From the NCBI GenBank assembly GCA_012064385.1, contig QRDG01000415.1:2558340-2622339 (forward strand): a DNA stretch of 64,000 nt, written 5' to 3'. Both the position numbers and the translations under genes were made by a program. Origin of the DNA: Puccinellia tenuiflora (Eukaryota > Streptophyta > Magnoliopsida > Poales > Poaceae). The notes beneath the pieces were generated by a model. That model was not told where the DNA came from. It worked only from the letters and a program-made list of their open reading frames with translations, and did not search any database. Each line of letters starts with the position of its first letter. Position 1 is the first letter of the stretch. This document shows positions 43,445 to 55,830 of the stretch, piece by piece.

Positions 43445-44962
43445 GAGAACTAGTTCCCCCCCTCCCCCCCCCCCCCCCCCCCCCCCCCCGCGTCGCCCTC
43501 CTTGGGCGACCCGGGGGAACCCTAGCCCGCCGCCACAGTTCTCCCCGTCGATCTCTCCGCTGCTGCGCCGCTGCCGGAGGGGGGCCGGCGAAAATCGCCG
43601 CGCGCCCCCCGGGGAAGGTGGCGGCGGGGCGGCTCTTGTCCGCTCGCGTTGCCCCGGCGCGGGTTGGTCGTGATGGCGACGGGGGACGGCGGATGCGCGC
43701 GGGTTGGCCGTGATGGCGACGGGGGACGGCGGATGCGCGCGGGCCAGTGCGGCGGCGGCGGCGTGGGCTGCTTCTGGCGGGCCGGTGGCGCTGGGGAGCA
43801 TGGAGCCGTGGAGCGCGGATGGCGGCGTTCGGTCGCGCGGCGGCGGCCCCGATCTGGGCCTGCAGTCGTTGGGCGGATGCTGCGCGCGTGGCGGGCTGCT
43901 GGTTGGGGCTTTTGGGGGCTTCTCCTCCAGGCCGGAGTCTGCCGTCCGCGCTGGGGGTCTCTCAGTGGGGTTGGCGTTCTCCCGGAGCGAGGAAGCCGGG
44001 GCGGCGGCCCCGGTTCGAGGGCTGCGGCAGGAGGCGCAGCTGGCATGTCGGCTTCTGTGGCATGAGGTGCCGCAGGGGCTTCGGCAGGCGGAGGTCAACG
44101 TCGGAGTGGTGCGGCACGACTTGCTAAGCTTCTTGGCTCCTCTCTCGGTGTGGAGAAGTTCCGGGCGAAAGCTATGCCCCGGCCCTCGGGTCTGTGCCGA
44201 TGATGACGGCGTCTACGGACGTCGTGCACCTCCTTGGAGGCATTATCGTGGAACTTTGCTCTTCCGATGAGTGGGTCTCAGGCTCACCGGGTGAAAACCC
44301 AAGCTTCGGTTAGCCGGAGCGGGCGACGATGGCGTCAACGTCACTTCCCTCTTGTGGGCGTCGCCTTGGTGAGTGGGATTTGGCAGTTGTGTGTGGCTTC
44401 TCTTGCGTTGGGGTTGGTGGACGTCGGGACAGCGGTCCCGGATGGTGGTGAGCGCCGAGGCGGCGGCCTCGGGATCCATGGCGGAGAGGAGCTTCATGGG
44501 GCGGAGCTGTTGCTCGAATGGCTTGGGTCGTAATCTTGTGTCGCTAGGGCGGCGAGGTTGTCGGCTCGGTCGACGTGTCTCAGAGGAGGCGGTCGACTTT
44601 TAGGCCGGGGCGACGGCCCCGGATGTTGGTGCGGCGGCCGTGGTCTGCGAGCAGTTTACCCTGTGCAGCTTGGGCTGCGGGTGGCTGCGTCGTGCGGCGT
44701 CGTGGCTCGAGTTCGAGCGGTGGTACGTCGGGATGGCGGTCCCGGAAGGTGGTGTTGGTGGTCTGCTCGGCGTGGCGGAATAGCTGGATGTCGGGGCGGC
44801 GGCCCCGAGCGTTGTTGGGTGTTGCTCTTAGGTTGTGGGCTTGGCCCCCGTGGAGTTGGCGTTGTTGTATGGTTTTCGCCCGGTTTCTTTCGCTAATAAA
44901 CCGGGCACCCTCTTCTTAATTAATGGAAAAGGCAAAGCTTTTGCCTTCGGTTTCAAAAAAAA
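43445..44962 (+). mobile_element. GC-rich poly(A)-tailed retroposon (non-autonomous, LINE-like)
   Basis: The insertion ends in a poly(A) run (44955-44965) after AATAAACCGGGCACC and GGCAAAGCTTTTGCC phrases that recur at the 3' ends of grass retroposons. A 13-bp target duplication with one mismatch flanks it: AAATCTTTGGGCA at 43432-43444 and AAATCTCTGGGCA at 44963-44975. The 5' part starts with long C runs (43455-43488), then GGCGACCCGGGGGAACCCTAG. The many overlapping ORFs come from GC bias and carry no RT or other domain, so it would need a LINE in trans. A direct 40-bp duplication lies at about 43660-43740. Confidence 0.75.
43996..44808 (+). repeat. six dispersed hairpins with compensatory changes
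   Basis: Stem-loops of 6-7 base pairs with a 4-base loop (GGCG, AGCG or GACG) lie at 43996-44013, 44425-44440, 44455-44472, 44605-44622, 44729-44744 and 44791-44808. Stem cores are GGGGC/GCCCC, GGGAC/GTCCC, GAGGC/GCCTC, GGGGC/GCCCC, GGGAT/GTCCC (one GU pair) and GGGGC/GCCCC. Changes on one arm are matched on the other. Confidence 0.8.
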
Positions 44963-44975
44963 AAATCTCTGGGCA

Positions 44976-47900
44976 ATGGGGGGGGGACTGTGCTACTGTC
45001 CATAGCGAATTCCACAGGTGTCATATCTTTTTTTTCTTTCCTTAATAGAAACTCTCCACCAAATTCAATATGCCCCAAAGTTTCTTCAAACAGAAAAATG
45101 TGGCACGAGAACTGTGCTCCATTCTGCAACCAATGGTGTACTCTGTGCAACACCCACTAGATCTTGGAGCCACAATGTCAAAACTAGTGGACCTACAAGA
45201 ACTTGTAGGTCAGCAGGTGTGTTTGTTCTTCCTTCTCTGTCCTTCGTAGATCTTCTGACCTGTTTCGCCGAATTCAGACTTTCGATAAAATTTACAGCTG
45301 TAAAGCACGGTAGAGCGTTGGTTAATATCTGGTGGTGACAAATCTATACCGACGTGGATAATAAATCAAATTGGAAGTCAGATATAGATACATGTTTAAA
45401 TTGTGTCAATACACCCTTAACAAGTGTGCATTTAAGCTTTACTTCTGAGTTCTAGGAAATGATTTGTAATATGCGATGGCAATGAACTGGTGAAAAAACT
45501 GAGAAAGAGAGTTTGGAAACATCACCGTCGACAGTTGATGGTTGTGTTTGTGCTGATTCATGATGAGCGCAATCCCCAGGCCGGCGATACGATTCATTTC
45601 GTAGTACAACTGATAAGCTTTAAAATTAAGGGTTGCATAACCTTCGTGCACCAAAGCTTAATTTATGGTAAAAGTACAGTTCACTCTTGCAGGTTGCAGC
45701 ATATGCCATGCTCTGCACCCATGAACTTTCCTCTGCCCTTAAAAAAACTTTCATCCCAGTTCTAGTGTTCTTCATTCCGCTGAAAGAAAATTCAATTTCC
45801 AAGTGTTCACCGGATCAATGTTCTCTGAATGGGAGATCGGCAGAAAAACCATCAGAAGAGGATATCTCAGAATCTTCTTGAGCCAAAAAGCTTTGCAGAA
45901 GGAAAAAAAGCTCAGGCCACTATTTCGGCATATTCCGCTATACTCTTTAGCTTTCCAATCTAGGCGCAACAGGTTGAGATTGTGTGAATGTGACCTTACA
46001 AGGGGAAAGGGCTCAAAGTTCAAACCACTCTTGCAGCATATACCTCTGCGTCTGCTGCCTTTAACTGCCCTTTAGCATGTAATACTTGCTAGAAAATGCA
46101 GAACAGAGCTTCAGCTGGAAAGCATCTGAAAAAATCATTTCCAGCCATGTATACATCTCATTGTCAAATAAGCTAGATTGGATCAATAGGAAGGAAGGAT
46201 CATGTCCGGATCATGTCCTTTTTCTTGTCACAAAAGAGTCTTGTGACAGATTAGGAGATAGACAGATGGACAGAAGATTGCAATAAGAGAGGTAAGGGAT
46301 TACTGGATAAGCTCAGCTTCCATTTCCATGGCACATCACAAAGTGGGGGATGGGAGATGACACCTAGAAAGGGAGAGGCAAAGCAGAATGGCCAATCAAC
46401 TGTTCTTTAATTAAACCAAAACAGGCACTCGAAGAGGATATGCTCTAGTATGCATGAATGAATGCTGGGAACAGTTCCTCCATTACAAACACTGCATGCC
46501 CAGGATGTGCTTTGTATGGCACCCACCAATGGTGCCTTTGGTGTAAAGCGCCTTTGCGCTTATGCATCATTGCCCCCAACATATTTTTCTGGTGTGGCAG
46601 CTTTGGATTGGTGGAGGTTATGTTGATGAACATGCTTGCTTTCAAATTAATTAGTTTCAGAGACTTGCCGTCAGTGTGAGATCTACAAAGATCATGGTCT
46701 TCATGGCACTTGCATGTTATAATTGGATTTTCCTCAATTTTGTTAGTGCTTAGGCTGAACATATGTTGATTTTGTTTGTGGGTTTAGCATCATGGACTCA
46801 TGGTAGCCAAATTGTTTATCCACGATGAACGTCTGGATTCTGGAATTCCATGCGTGCATATGATATTCTACTGTCTGAATTTCTGTTGTTGTCTGAAAAG
46901 GACTAGCCCATGTGGATAAAATATATTGGTTTAGATCGGCATGGATTTGCAGCATATTTGTTGTGAAGTTTGATGTATAAGATAACATCAGGAAAATTCA
47001 AGAAAATATTTGATAATCTGGTAACAGCAGAATCAACTTCTGTTTGAAGTGCAATCATCAATCTGAGGGCTGAAATCCAATCGACAACTCAGTATGCCCT
47101 CCCGCAGTGATCTTTTTTCTTCTGTGGTACTATTTTCCTCTTTAATGAATAGCCAGAGCTCCTGCCATCTGTTTAAAAACCAAAAGAGCAATCGACTGTT
47201 CGACATTATAGTAAGACAGAATAGTATGCACTCGTGTGTACATTTGCAAACTATACCGAAATGCAAGTCTGCACAATCACAACCACGCAAAATGACCCGG
47301 AAGAAAGTTAACTCGAAAGGTATATAACTTAGATTAAAAAATCCAGTCCACCAAAGCAATCACCATCCGTAAGCACCATCGGTTAAAACTAAAATAGTTA
47401 CACGGAACGTGAGTAAAATTGTCACAAGCAAGGACTAGATTAAGTAAAGGTGTCCCTTGGTGCTAATGCAAGTTGCATCCTACCAATAAAGATCTCTTAC
47501 GTCGAATCAAAGCGCGGCCAAGTTGATATTTCTTAATGAAATGATGCGCAAAACCTTTTGCTTATTCAGAAAAATAGCATAGCGAATTTGACTCCAGTGA
47601 ACATGAAAGGACATGTAACATTTTTAATCTTAATGTGTTTTACAGGTAGATCGGTGATTTTTGCAGGATTCATGGGCATATCAAACTAGAATAAAATTTC
47701 CTTTTGAAAGTGACAGGAGGAAAATATGATTATTTCTCATACGCACTAAGAGGAGATTTCATGTATTTTTTTTCAGTGTTCCTAGAGTTAGTGGCACACT
47801 ATGGCTGGCTGGAACAGCTTCAGAATCAAAATGTATTTAGTCAACTGCAAACTGATAATGAACTTGCTTATGCAGTAAACGGATAACTCTTGACAGAGAG

Positions 47901-48408
47901 GCTTTATGATGCATCGTCTGCAAAATACTATATTGCTATCATCGAGGCAAGTATAAGAAATAATTTCAGTTACATTGGCATAAGCATGAACAGATCCAGG
48001 TCTCAGAACCAGATGGAGACTAAAACATTTCAGTTTCATTATTCATGGCTGGGACCATACATATGGCGCCGACATATCAGAACACATTCAAAGAGGTAAG
48101 GAGTACCGGAACAAAAAAGAAAAGAAAATCAGCGTAGCTATAAACTACAGGAGCTGGTCCACATCAGAATATCCAAATCCAAAAAATTTCGACATACTGG
48201 TGTTGTGTGGGAGGCATAGCTGATAGCCGGAGAGACTGGTGACCTTCAGCTTCAATTCAATCCTTGCATCAGTTAATGAGAACAAAAGCAACATATCATG
48301 CACGTATCGAGAATTGATCGAGAAATGTCTAACACCAGCATTAAGGATCGCTTAGTGTTGTGGACATAAACACAAAACAGCAATGTTCCTTTCATTCATC
48401 GTCTTAAT
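44976..48408. other. intergenic, no gene recognised
   Basis: 3.4 kb between the retroposon and the bL21m stop. Several short ORFs exist (for example 45490-45765 plus and 46445-46762 minus), none with a domain I recognise. Part of it will include the 3' untranslated region of the bL21m gene near 48409. Confidence 0.45.
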
Positions 48409-51058
48409 TTAAGCAGCAACAGCAGCGCTCTCTGATTTATCTATGCCTTCTTGTTGAAGAAAGGACTTATCTATTCCTTCGATGTTGGTTATTCTCAGCT
48501 TTGTCAATTCCTGGGAATTGTCACAGCAGACAGTAGGAACATAATCCAGAGAATAAGGTCAATGTGATCTTTTATTTCGAGGAAGTAAAAACTAGAATAT
48601 AAATAACGAAATTACCTGGCGGTGTCCCTTTGTTCGGCGATAATTTTTCCTCCTTTTCTTCTTGAATATAATAACTTTTGCATCTAGGGCCTAACAAAGA
48701 TTGTCAAGAGAAATGAACTCAAAATTATGCGGTGGTATATTCTAAGACAACCTATTATATCAAAGATGCGCTCTGGTTAAGAAATTGTACAAAGTATATG
48801 TGTGAACTACCAACAAGACTGAAACAGTAAAGCTTGAGGAATATAGACACTTATCAATCAACTATTAATGTTGCTGTACATATTCGAACACATAATGCCA
48901 GTAAAATGAAAACTAGCAGAGATAGCAGAGCCAACCACTAGATGTTTTTCATGTTATAACTTATATAAGCATGTCATTTCTGATACTTATTGATACTTTG
49001 GAGGGATAGATGCAATCCAATGTGGTGCCCAATGAATTAGTTTGTGGTCCCTAAAGAGGGATAAAAAAAGGTCCATGCTAGCAACATCTCATACAGATAT
49101 ATGTTGAGCAGACATCAAACTGGACTTTGCAGCATACTATAAGTATGATTAGGATACCAGCAAATTTACCAAACATACACAGTTTAATATTTAGCATGCT
49201 AATATAATCAGTTAAGTGGGACATTCAAGAGAAGTGTAGTGGAATAAGACAAGGAATTCATAATTTCCAGCATAATTATCCTGCTATTGGGCACATTTCC
49301 AGCATGAGTGATGGTTGCATAATAGACAAGTACATGAGCTTTCAAGTGCAACAGTCAGATCATATAACTGGTATGATAAGACAAGGGTATTCAGATCAAT
49401 CCGAAATACATATACATATTGCCTAGTGCATGATTTGTAGAATGCAGACCTAATAATTATAAGCAGACACGCCTACGAACTTGCTCTAACAAAACAGAGT
49501 TCATAAACCATGGACTTCATTCTACTGAGCATGTTGAAGAGCACTCCAAGAAAAAGAAAAAGTATAAGATGGATTAAAGAAGTATCCTCCTTACATGCTC
49601 TTCAACAACAGCATGGACAGTAGCATCAGTAAGAGTCGGCCTCCCAATTATTGTTTGAGCTTGTGAGCCAAGCATGAGAACTCGATTTAAAATTAACTGC
49701 ACCAAATGATTCAGATGAAAACAGCATCAGTAAATTATCAATGAAATGACAAGTACTAGTGAGCAGTGAACTATGTGTACTACTGTGGATCGTAAACAGA
49801 AATTTTATCAAATTGGCTCACTGCAGTAGTTCCATAAAGATTTTGTTTGAAATTGGCAGGTTGAAGAAAAATATCATGAGGATGATATGTTGCTACGCTA
49901 ATGCAATAAAGAGAAGAAGGCACCTAATAATAGCTCCACTCAACCCATCAACCACAACAATTCATGTCTTTAATATGTCCATACTTCACCAAGCTTAAAA
50001 ACTAAATTCTTGGTACATTTTACAGCAACATATTAAGCAGCTTCCTTGAGAAAAGATGAATATAAAAGTTACAATACTTGATTGAACTGACTAATTTGAA
50101 CCAGTACTCTTAATTTTACAGTTCCCACCAAGCATGGAACAAAATCGACCAGACCAAACTGCTCCCGGATATCCCAAGATAATGATGGGCAAAAAATGCC
50201 AATGTTAGATCATGGATTGCATGCAAATTCTACATCTTCACCATATCAGGCGCAGCTCTATTATCAGTTCAGATTTTTAAGATTGATCATACTAATATAT
50301 ACAGATATACTTCATGACCAAACGACAAGAAGATAAACATTCATACTAATACTTAAGCTCATAATCACAACGGTTACGCTGTTAGTCTTTGTCATAGGTT
50401 TCTGCTTGAATGGAGGCATTAAGCACAAATGCGCAGTCTAAACTGTTTAACTGAAGTCGCCACATTACCTTGTCGTTCACATCGCAGAACTTCAACCTCT
50501 CCGTGAAGATGGAGTCGCCATTGCTCACCTTAAACTGATGCGAACCAATCTGCAGGAACAAGTAACGCGCACCCAAATCACCAACCAGATCCACGCCCAG
50601 AACGGAAGATTCGGGCCAGATGAGGGGCAGACCTGGACGACGGCGAAGACGGGCTCGTAGGGCTTGAAGGGCTTCTCGTCGGCCCCGAGCGGGCCCACAA
50701 CCTTGTACCCGATCTCGGTCGCCTCCGCCAGCTTCTCCTCCTCCGTCTTCCCGCTGGGCGGCTTCGCCGCCGGCGTCTCCTCGTCGCCCTCCCCCCACTC
50801 GTCCCCGCTCCCCTCCTCGTCCTCGTAGTGCTCCTCGTCGTCCCCTTCATCCTCCTCGTCGTCATCGTCGGAGGGGGGCCGGGTCGCGAAGTGGCGGCGC
50901 GGGGGGAGGAGCCGGAGCGAGGCGGCGGTGGCGGCGGCGCGGGGAGCGAGGGGCTGGGACAGGGAGGTTAGGGTTTGGGCGGCGATCGGGACCGGCGCGA
51001 GGGGTTGGGAGACGAGGCGGCGCGTAAGGAGGCGCAGGAGGCATCGCCGCGTCGCCAT
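48409..51058 (-). CDS. mitochondrial large-subunit ribosomal protein bL21m
   Basis: Five exons on the minus strand: 51058-50633, 50549-50469, 49696-49595, 48690-48616 and 48510-48409. All have GT..AG introns and phase-0 junctions, giving 261 residues. Residues 1-60 are Arg/Ala/Leu-rich (MATRRCLLRLLTRRL), a mitochondrial targeting sequence; an acidic Asp/Glu linker follows (about 87-118). The conserved L21 fold runs from FAVVQIGSHQFKVSNGD through LGSQAQTIIGRPTL and VIIFKKKRRKNYRRTKGHRQ to LTKLRITNIEGI. The basic KKKRRKNYRRTKGHRQ segment would contact 23S-type rRNA. The ATG at 51058 is the first in frame; upstream codons in the same frame start only with TTG. The acidic linker separates this from chloroplast L21. 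Related to Arabidopsis NFD1, needed for gamete development. Confidence 0.94.
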
Positions 51059-52180
51059 GGCTACGGCGGCGGCGGCGGAGGGAGAGCGAGGAGGAGCGGA
51101 GGGTAGAAATGGAAATGTTGGTTTTGCCAAGCGGTTTTGACGAGGGTTTAAGGAAAAGAGGAGACGGACGAGTGACGCTGCAGGTGGGCCCTATTCACGG
51201 CGTGCCGCGGGGAAAGCGGTCGCACGGATTCTACGCGATCTCGAGTTGAAGGCGTAGTCCGTAGCAGAGAAAGGATACGCTTTCCCTTAATGCAAAACCA
51301 TAGTTTTGCCGGTTCTCAGGTATTGTTTTCCAACAAACAAATAAATTGCATATTTTCAGTACAACTGTACGAGCATTTTATTTTCACTATTCTGAGTCTA
51401 CTATTGTAAAAGCGTTTCCAATAGTTGTCCGACAATAGCGTCGGACGAGTGTTATTGGGACTCTGCGGATGTTGCCTCATATTGGGACGTATCCATAATG
51501 GCAGTTATGATGTCAAATGACATCACAAAGATCTGATGCATACCTTGATATCAGATGTGAATACATTAGTTTTGACACTAAAAATACTATATAATGACCT
51601 CACTAATCTCACCTATCACTTATTTTGGGCTTTTGACATGACCTTACTCTAATCCCAGCTACACCACTGCGTATCCATTACACCTTCAATTGGTTTTTTT
51701 TTCCGAATCAATTGTTCAAATTGGGCCGACTTTCATTCAAAATAAACTAAATTACACATAATTATACCAAATATTACATAATAAGGATCTAATGATAGAG
51801 ACAGTAGTGCCTTAGGCGGTTCTCGTCGTCGTTGCGGAGGGACATAGTCTAGGCGCCGATTGTCGGGGGTGGTGGAGGTGGCGACGCCAAGTACGCTGCA
51901 ATGGCGTCTTGCGTGCATCTCACCGCTGTTCTGCGCGGCGTTCGAGTCGTCTGAGTTCGCGGGAGAGTGGAGGACCACTAGTCTGAAGGCGGCGACTTAT
52001 ACTCGCTCGTGGGGGAAGAAGCTAAGCAGCCGCCCTTGGTACTCTAGCTCCAACTCCGGTGCCAATAAGCGAACGAGCATGCATCTAATCATGTTCACTA
52101 GCTGGTAGCGCATTTCTGTTTCCTCCATCGATGGAGCTAGCTAGAAGTAATACGAGTAGTGGTGAGTTTTGCCTCCGGTG
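51059..52180. other. intergenic: bL21m promoter side, no further gene seen
   Basis: The first 200 bases are GC-rich and would hold the bL21m promoter and 5' leader. Beyond that, 51410-51700 looks like decayed MITE sequence with no clear ends, and 51780-52110 is a GC-richer stretch without a recognisable domain. Confidence 0.4.
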
Positions 52181-53420
52181 CATATCGGCCTGGTTCATGC
52201 ATGCATCTAATCATAGCTAAGAAACGTGGCAGCATGCTATAGGGCTTTAGACTCGACCCAATTTTTGGTCACCAACACGCTTGGCACACAAATGGGCCAG
52301 GAGGTTGGAGAATCTAGGTACATGCATGTTGAATAATAGAAGACCGAAAAGAAATAGCAAGCTCCCAATTATCTAACAGAATCAGAGCCACAGCGCCTCG
52401 AGAGTTGCGACGAGAGTTCTAGCTAGAGATTCGCCATGTTCAGGCAATCTGTTTCCATGATCACTTGTAAAAGACCCCGAAGTTTAGCAAAAATGACACC
52501 ATCTCGCAACGCTTTAGCATGTGCGATCAACGGATCAGTGACCCCCCCTCGTGGGGTTTACACCAAGCACCAAGTAGGGCAAAAGCTGATCGGGCCACCC
52601 CTCCTGCCACTACCCATGCAACTGAGAATTAAAATCAGCGTCCGTGTTAATTTTAATGAAACCAGTCTCGAGCGGCTGCCAACATGTCTAGCTAGGTACT
52701 AGTACATTGGCACACGCACTAGGTAAATCCAGCATAGCTAGGTCTTCCTTAGTACGGATGATTGACGAGACAGGATCCAGAGGCAAATCATCATACACTT
52801 ACCTGTTACGTGAGTGCCAAATAGACCACATTACGGACTTACGGTGATATATAAATCTTCGCTCGAACTTCAGCAGAGAACAGATTAGGGAGCAGAAAAT
52901 CAAAACGAGTCTGAGCTTCGCCCCAAAATTACCTCCTTGCATTCAAGCAGTCCATCAACGCATGTTTGAGATTCTCCTCCTCCGCTAGACACACCCAACG
53001 TACATAAGCTGACTGGCTTAATATGTCTACGCTTCAGAGTGAGTTGTCCCGGCCGGAACTGCAGGTCGGTACTTCCGGATAAACACCACGGTAGTACTTG
53101 CGGCCATACCTCTGAAGTGAATGCCCCTCTTGATAGTCTACCCGACAAGTGCTTTCATAGAATGTACCTATACACTCAAGCACATGATTTTGCGTTGACA
53201 TCAACTCCAAATCCGGATAGGGAATAAACGTCCCTTCATTAATTGGCGCGTCACGTTGACGGAATGACGGCTGCGGTCCGTGGAGAGATACATCATGTAC
53301 TCGAGGTGAACTTGGCTGGTGAGACGCGATGCGGCTGTGGAAAAATGGATATATATGCCAGGGATGGGTTCTGTCGGACGCATGCATACACATGTTAGTT
53401 TTTGCATGCCCCACGTCCTA
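52180..53420 (-). pseudogene. LINE ORF2 3' relic with RNase H domain
   Basis: The minus strand carries, in shifting frames, a zf-RVT-like segment (LKRRHIKPVSLC near 53020, then EEENLKHALMDC near 52960), a VMWSIWHSRNR phrase (about 52825), and a plant LINE RNase H-like region (GGVARS near 52545, LLGAWCKPHEG near 52560, METDCLNMANL near 52440). Stops and frameshifts occur throughout. It is a different copy from the LINE at 23640-25030, because the RNase H part is present here. Confidence 0.65.
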
Positions 53421-54070
53421 AAAGAATGCACCGGCCTACACGAGTGTCCCACCTACGGTCTTTTTCAGACAATCTTGCTCTGAATATTTGGATGCTAGCA
53501 CACGGGAGACAGTTTTAAACAGGTTGGGGTCTGGGCAAACAACGTCTAGTAACTTTCCTACTCCGAGTATTTGAAGTACCATGTTTGTGGTGGCTTTGAC
53601 TATCTTTTCGTGCTCGATCGGGCGATTTTGAGTAGTTCTCAGCCTCGCCTATGGTTACAAAACAACTTAATGCTCTTCATAAAACATGTGAACCTAAATA
53701 GCTAGCGAGAACGTTGATTAGTTTGGATTATAGTGTTTCTCAAATAAAAGTTCAGGTCTTTGTACCAAAATCCATGTTAACTCGATTTTCATGAATAATT
53801 TGGTGCACAATTTTGATGTCAGAAAACGTTAGAGATGACACCAATTGCATGACGGGCTAGCTAACATATCAATATCAAATCATATGTACTCAAAAATAGT
53901 AGATTCCATTCCGTTTCCTATTACGGTGGTTGCTATCAGTGAGATATTTATATACGAAGTACAAAACATGCACACATTATCAACTTATCACTAACATCAC
54001 TATAAGTCGCAACAACCCAGTAAAAGATTATGCCAACGGCTTAGTTCATACTCTCGAAGTTTCTACAGAT
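53421..54070. other. intergenic, AT-rich, nothing recognised
   Basis: 650 bases without coding potential or terminal repeats. It leads into the duplicated region at 54108. Confidence 0.4.
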
Positions 54071-54107
54071 GCCTTACTTATTTATGCACTACATAAATAA
54101 GTAAGGC
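54071..54107. repeat. perfect 16-bp stem hairpin
   Basis: GCCTTACTTATTTATG (54071-54086) and its exact reverse complement (54092-54107) flank a 5-base loop CACTA. It lies 20 bases left of the Stowaway insertion. Confidence 0.85.
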
Positions 54108-54830
54108 AGATTGTGCAATTGTAAATACTCCCTCCGTCCAAAAATAAGTGTCTCAAATTTGTCCAAAAGTGGATGTATCTAGACATATTTCATGTATATA
54201 TACATCTATTTTTGGGCAAACTTTTGAGACACTTATTTTCGGACGGAGGGAGTAGTTAAGTTTTATAAGGAAGTGATGTTATAAAATACAGTTTTAAATT
54301 GCATAATGTGGATGATTTTTCAACCATACAAATTCCGATTGTACAACAAATGACATGACAAGCATACATGGCAACTTTGTTATGTGGTTAACTATACCAA
54401 ATAGTTAATACAAGTTTATTCTCATTAAGAATGTAGCATGCTAAAAATAAGTCTTTAAAATTATAAAAGTTTAGTATAAATTATATTTATGATAGTGTTC
54501 CCATGTCCAATTTATAGACAATTTAGGATTTCATCAAACCATACGTTTTAGAGTTCTCTACTATAAACATGTATACCCAATATAGTTTGTGCAATTGTAA
54601 ACATTTAAATTTGAGAAGGCAATGATGTTATAAAATACATTTTAAATTAGCATAATGTGGATGATTTTTTCAACCAACAGATTACAATTGTACAACAAAT
54701 GACATGACAAGCATACTTAGCAACTTTGTTATCTGGTTATATACCAAATAGTTAATAAAAGTTTATTCTCATTAAACATGTAGCATCCTAAAAATAAGTT
54801 TTTAAAAAGTATAAATTGTAGTTCTTATAT
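54108..54830. repeat. direct duplication of about 340 bp, two copies
   Basis: Copy 1 (54108-54540, including the MITE) and copy 2 (about 54588-54830) share ordered segments: GTGCAATTGTAAA, TGATGTTATAAAATACA, GCATAATGTGGATGATTTT, TGTACAACAAATGACATG, ACCAAATAGTTAATA and AAGTTTATTCTCATTAA. The MITE is absent from copy 2. Confidence 0.85.
54128..54252. mobile_element. Stowaway MITE (Tc1/mariner type)
   Basis: 125 bases with inverted ends CTCCCTCCGTCC / GGACGGAGGGAG and target duplication TA (54126-54127 and 54253-54254). These are the defining features of Stowaway elements in grasses. The inverted repeat extends far inward, through AAATAAGTGTCTCAAA and TTTGAGACACTTATTT. Confidence 0.97.
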
Positions 54831-55454
54831 TAATTGTACCCAAGTCCAATTTATGGTACTAAAACTAGAATTGCGAGGTTGCGAGTAAAAATTAAGGATT
54901 TCATCAAAAAAAATAAGTTGGTGTTGGTTTCTTACTCAGGTGATGTCACCGACTAATCGAACTTAGAATATGTAGAACACTCACAAATCCATTTGACGAA
55001 ACCGCGCGAATGAGGCACGCGAGATGGTGGTTGATGCACCCACCTTTGCATCAATGTGCATGGATAGCGCTAGCGGGCTTGTTTAGACCACAGACGACTC
55101 CATCTGATGGGTGCTATAGTGGTTATCCTACACAACTGACCCATCACCAATCGTCTCGAATCAACCAGCCTACCGCCCTCTCCTCGGATAAATAAATAAA
55201 GTATCCTTACCTCCACCGAGCCAAAAAGAGAAAGATCGGTGAAAAGTTGTGATACATACGATGTCTCATTTGGTTGTGTACGGTGATAAAAAATGAACCA
55301 GGGCGATAGGAGGAGCAGGATTGCACGGGTGCCATTCGATGAATTAATTAATAGCAATAGCCACCTCACTCAGTTAAGTAAGTATTTTTTAAGAGATGGG
55401 CTCCCTGAGAGAAACCCAGAGGAAATATAGAAATAACTTATCGGAAATTCAAAA

Positions 55455-55830
55455 CGGTGCCCGGGCGCACAGCTCCCGCTTTTTTCGGGAGCCCAAAAAA
55501 ATTGAAACTTTGCAAAAAAAAAAAAGCGAAAAAATCGTGCACGTACCTGACCATGTCTGCACCATCGTGAAAATTTTCGCACTGAAATGTCACGGTATGC
55601 GCCCTGGGGAAAAATGACAAAATTCTGATAAGAAATTCAAATTTTCGGATCTCACACGCTGTCAGAAATTTGTCATTTTCACCCAGGGCGGATACGATGA
55701 CATTTCGGTGCGAAATTTTTCACGGCGTTGCGGACCATGGTCAGGTACGTGCATGATTTTTTTCGCATTTTTTTACAAAGTTTTTTATTTTTTACATTTT
55801 TTCGAAAAGCGAGCAGAAACGCCGCTCCCA
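55455..55830. mobile_element. foldback MITE with terminal inverted repeats of about 160 bp
   Basis: The left half pairs with the right half over nearly its full length. GTGCACGTACCTGACCATG (about 55538) matches the inverse CATGGTCAGGTACGTGCA (about 55736), and TCGCACTGAAATGTCA matches TGACATTTCGGTGCGA. The centre is near 55635. The outer ends (GGGCGCACAGCTCCCGC; reverse complement side GGGAGCGGCG) are less exact. No coding capacity. Superfamily uncertain; long inverted repeats would suit a Mutator-type MITE. Confidence 0.8.

Noticed and set aside
43438..44533. several long GC-rich ORFs on both strands
   Set aside because: They overlap in all frames, give low-complexity Arg/Gly/Ala or Pro proteins and have no domains. 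They arise from base composition in a retroposon.
51059..51130. longer N-terminus for bL21m from 51130
   Set aside because: The upstream codon is TTG, not ATG, and the targeting sequence starts naturally at the ATG at 51058.
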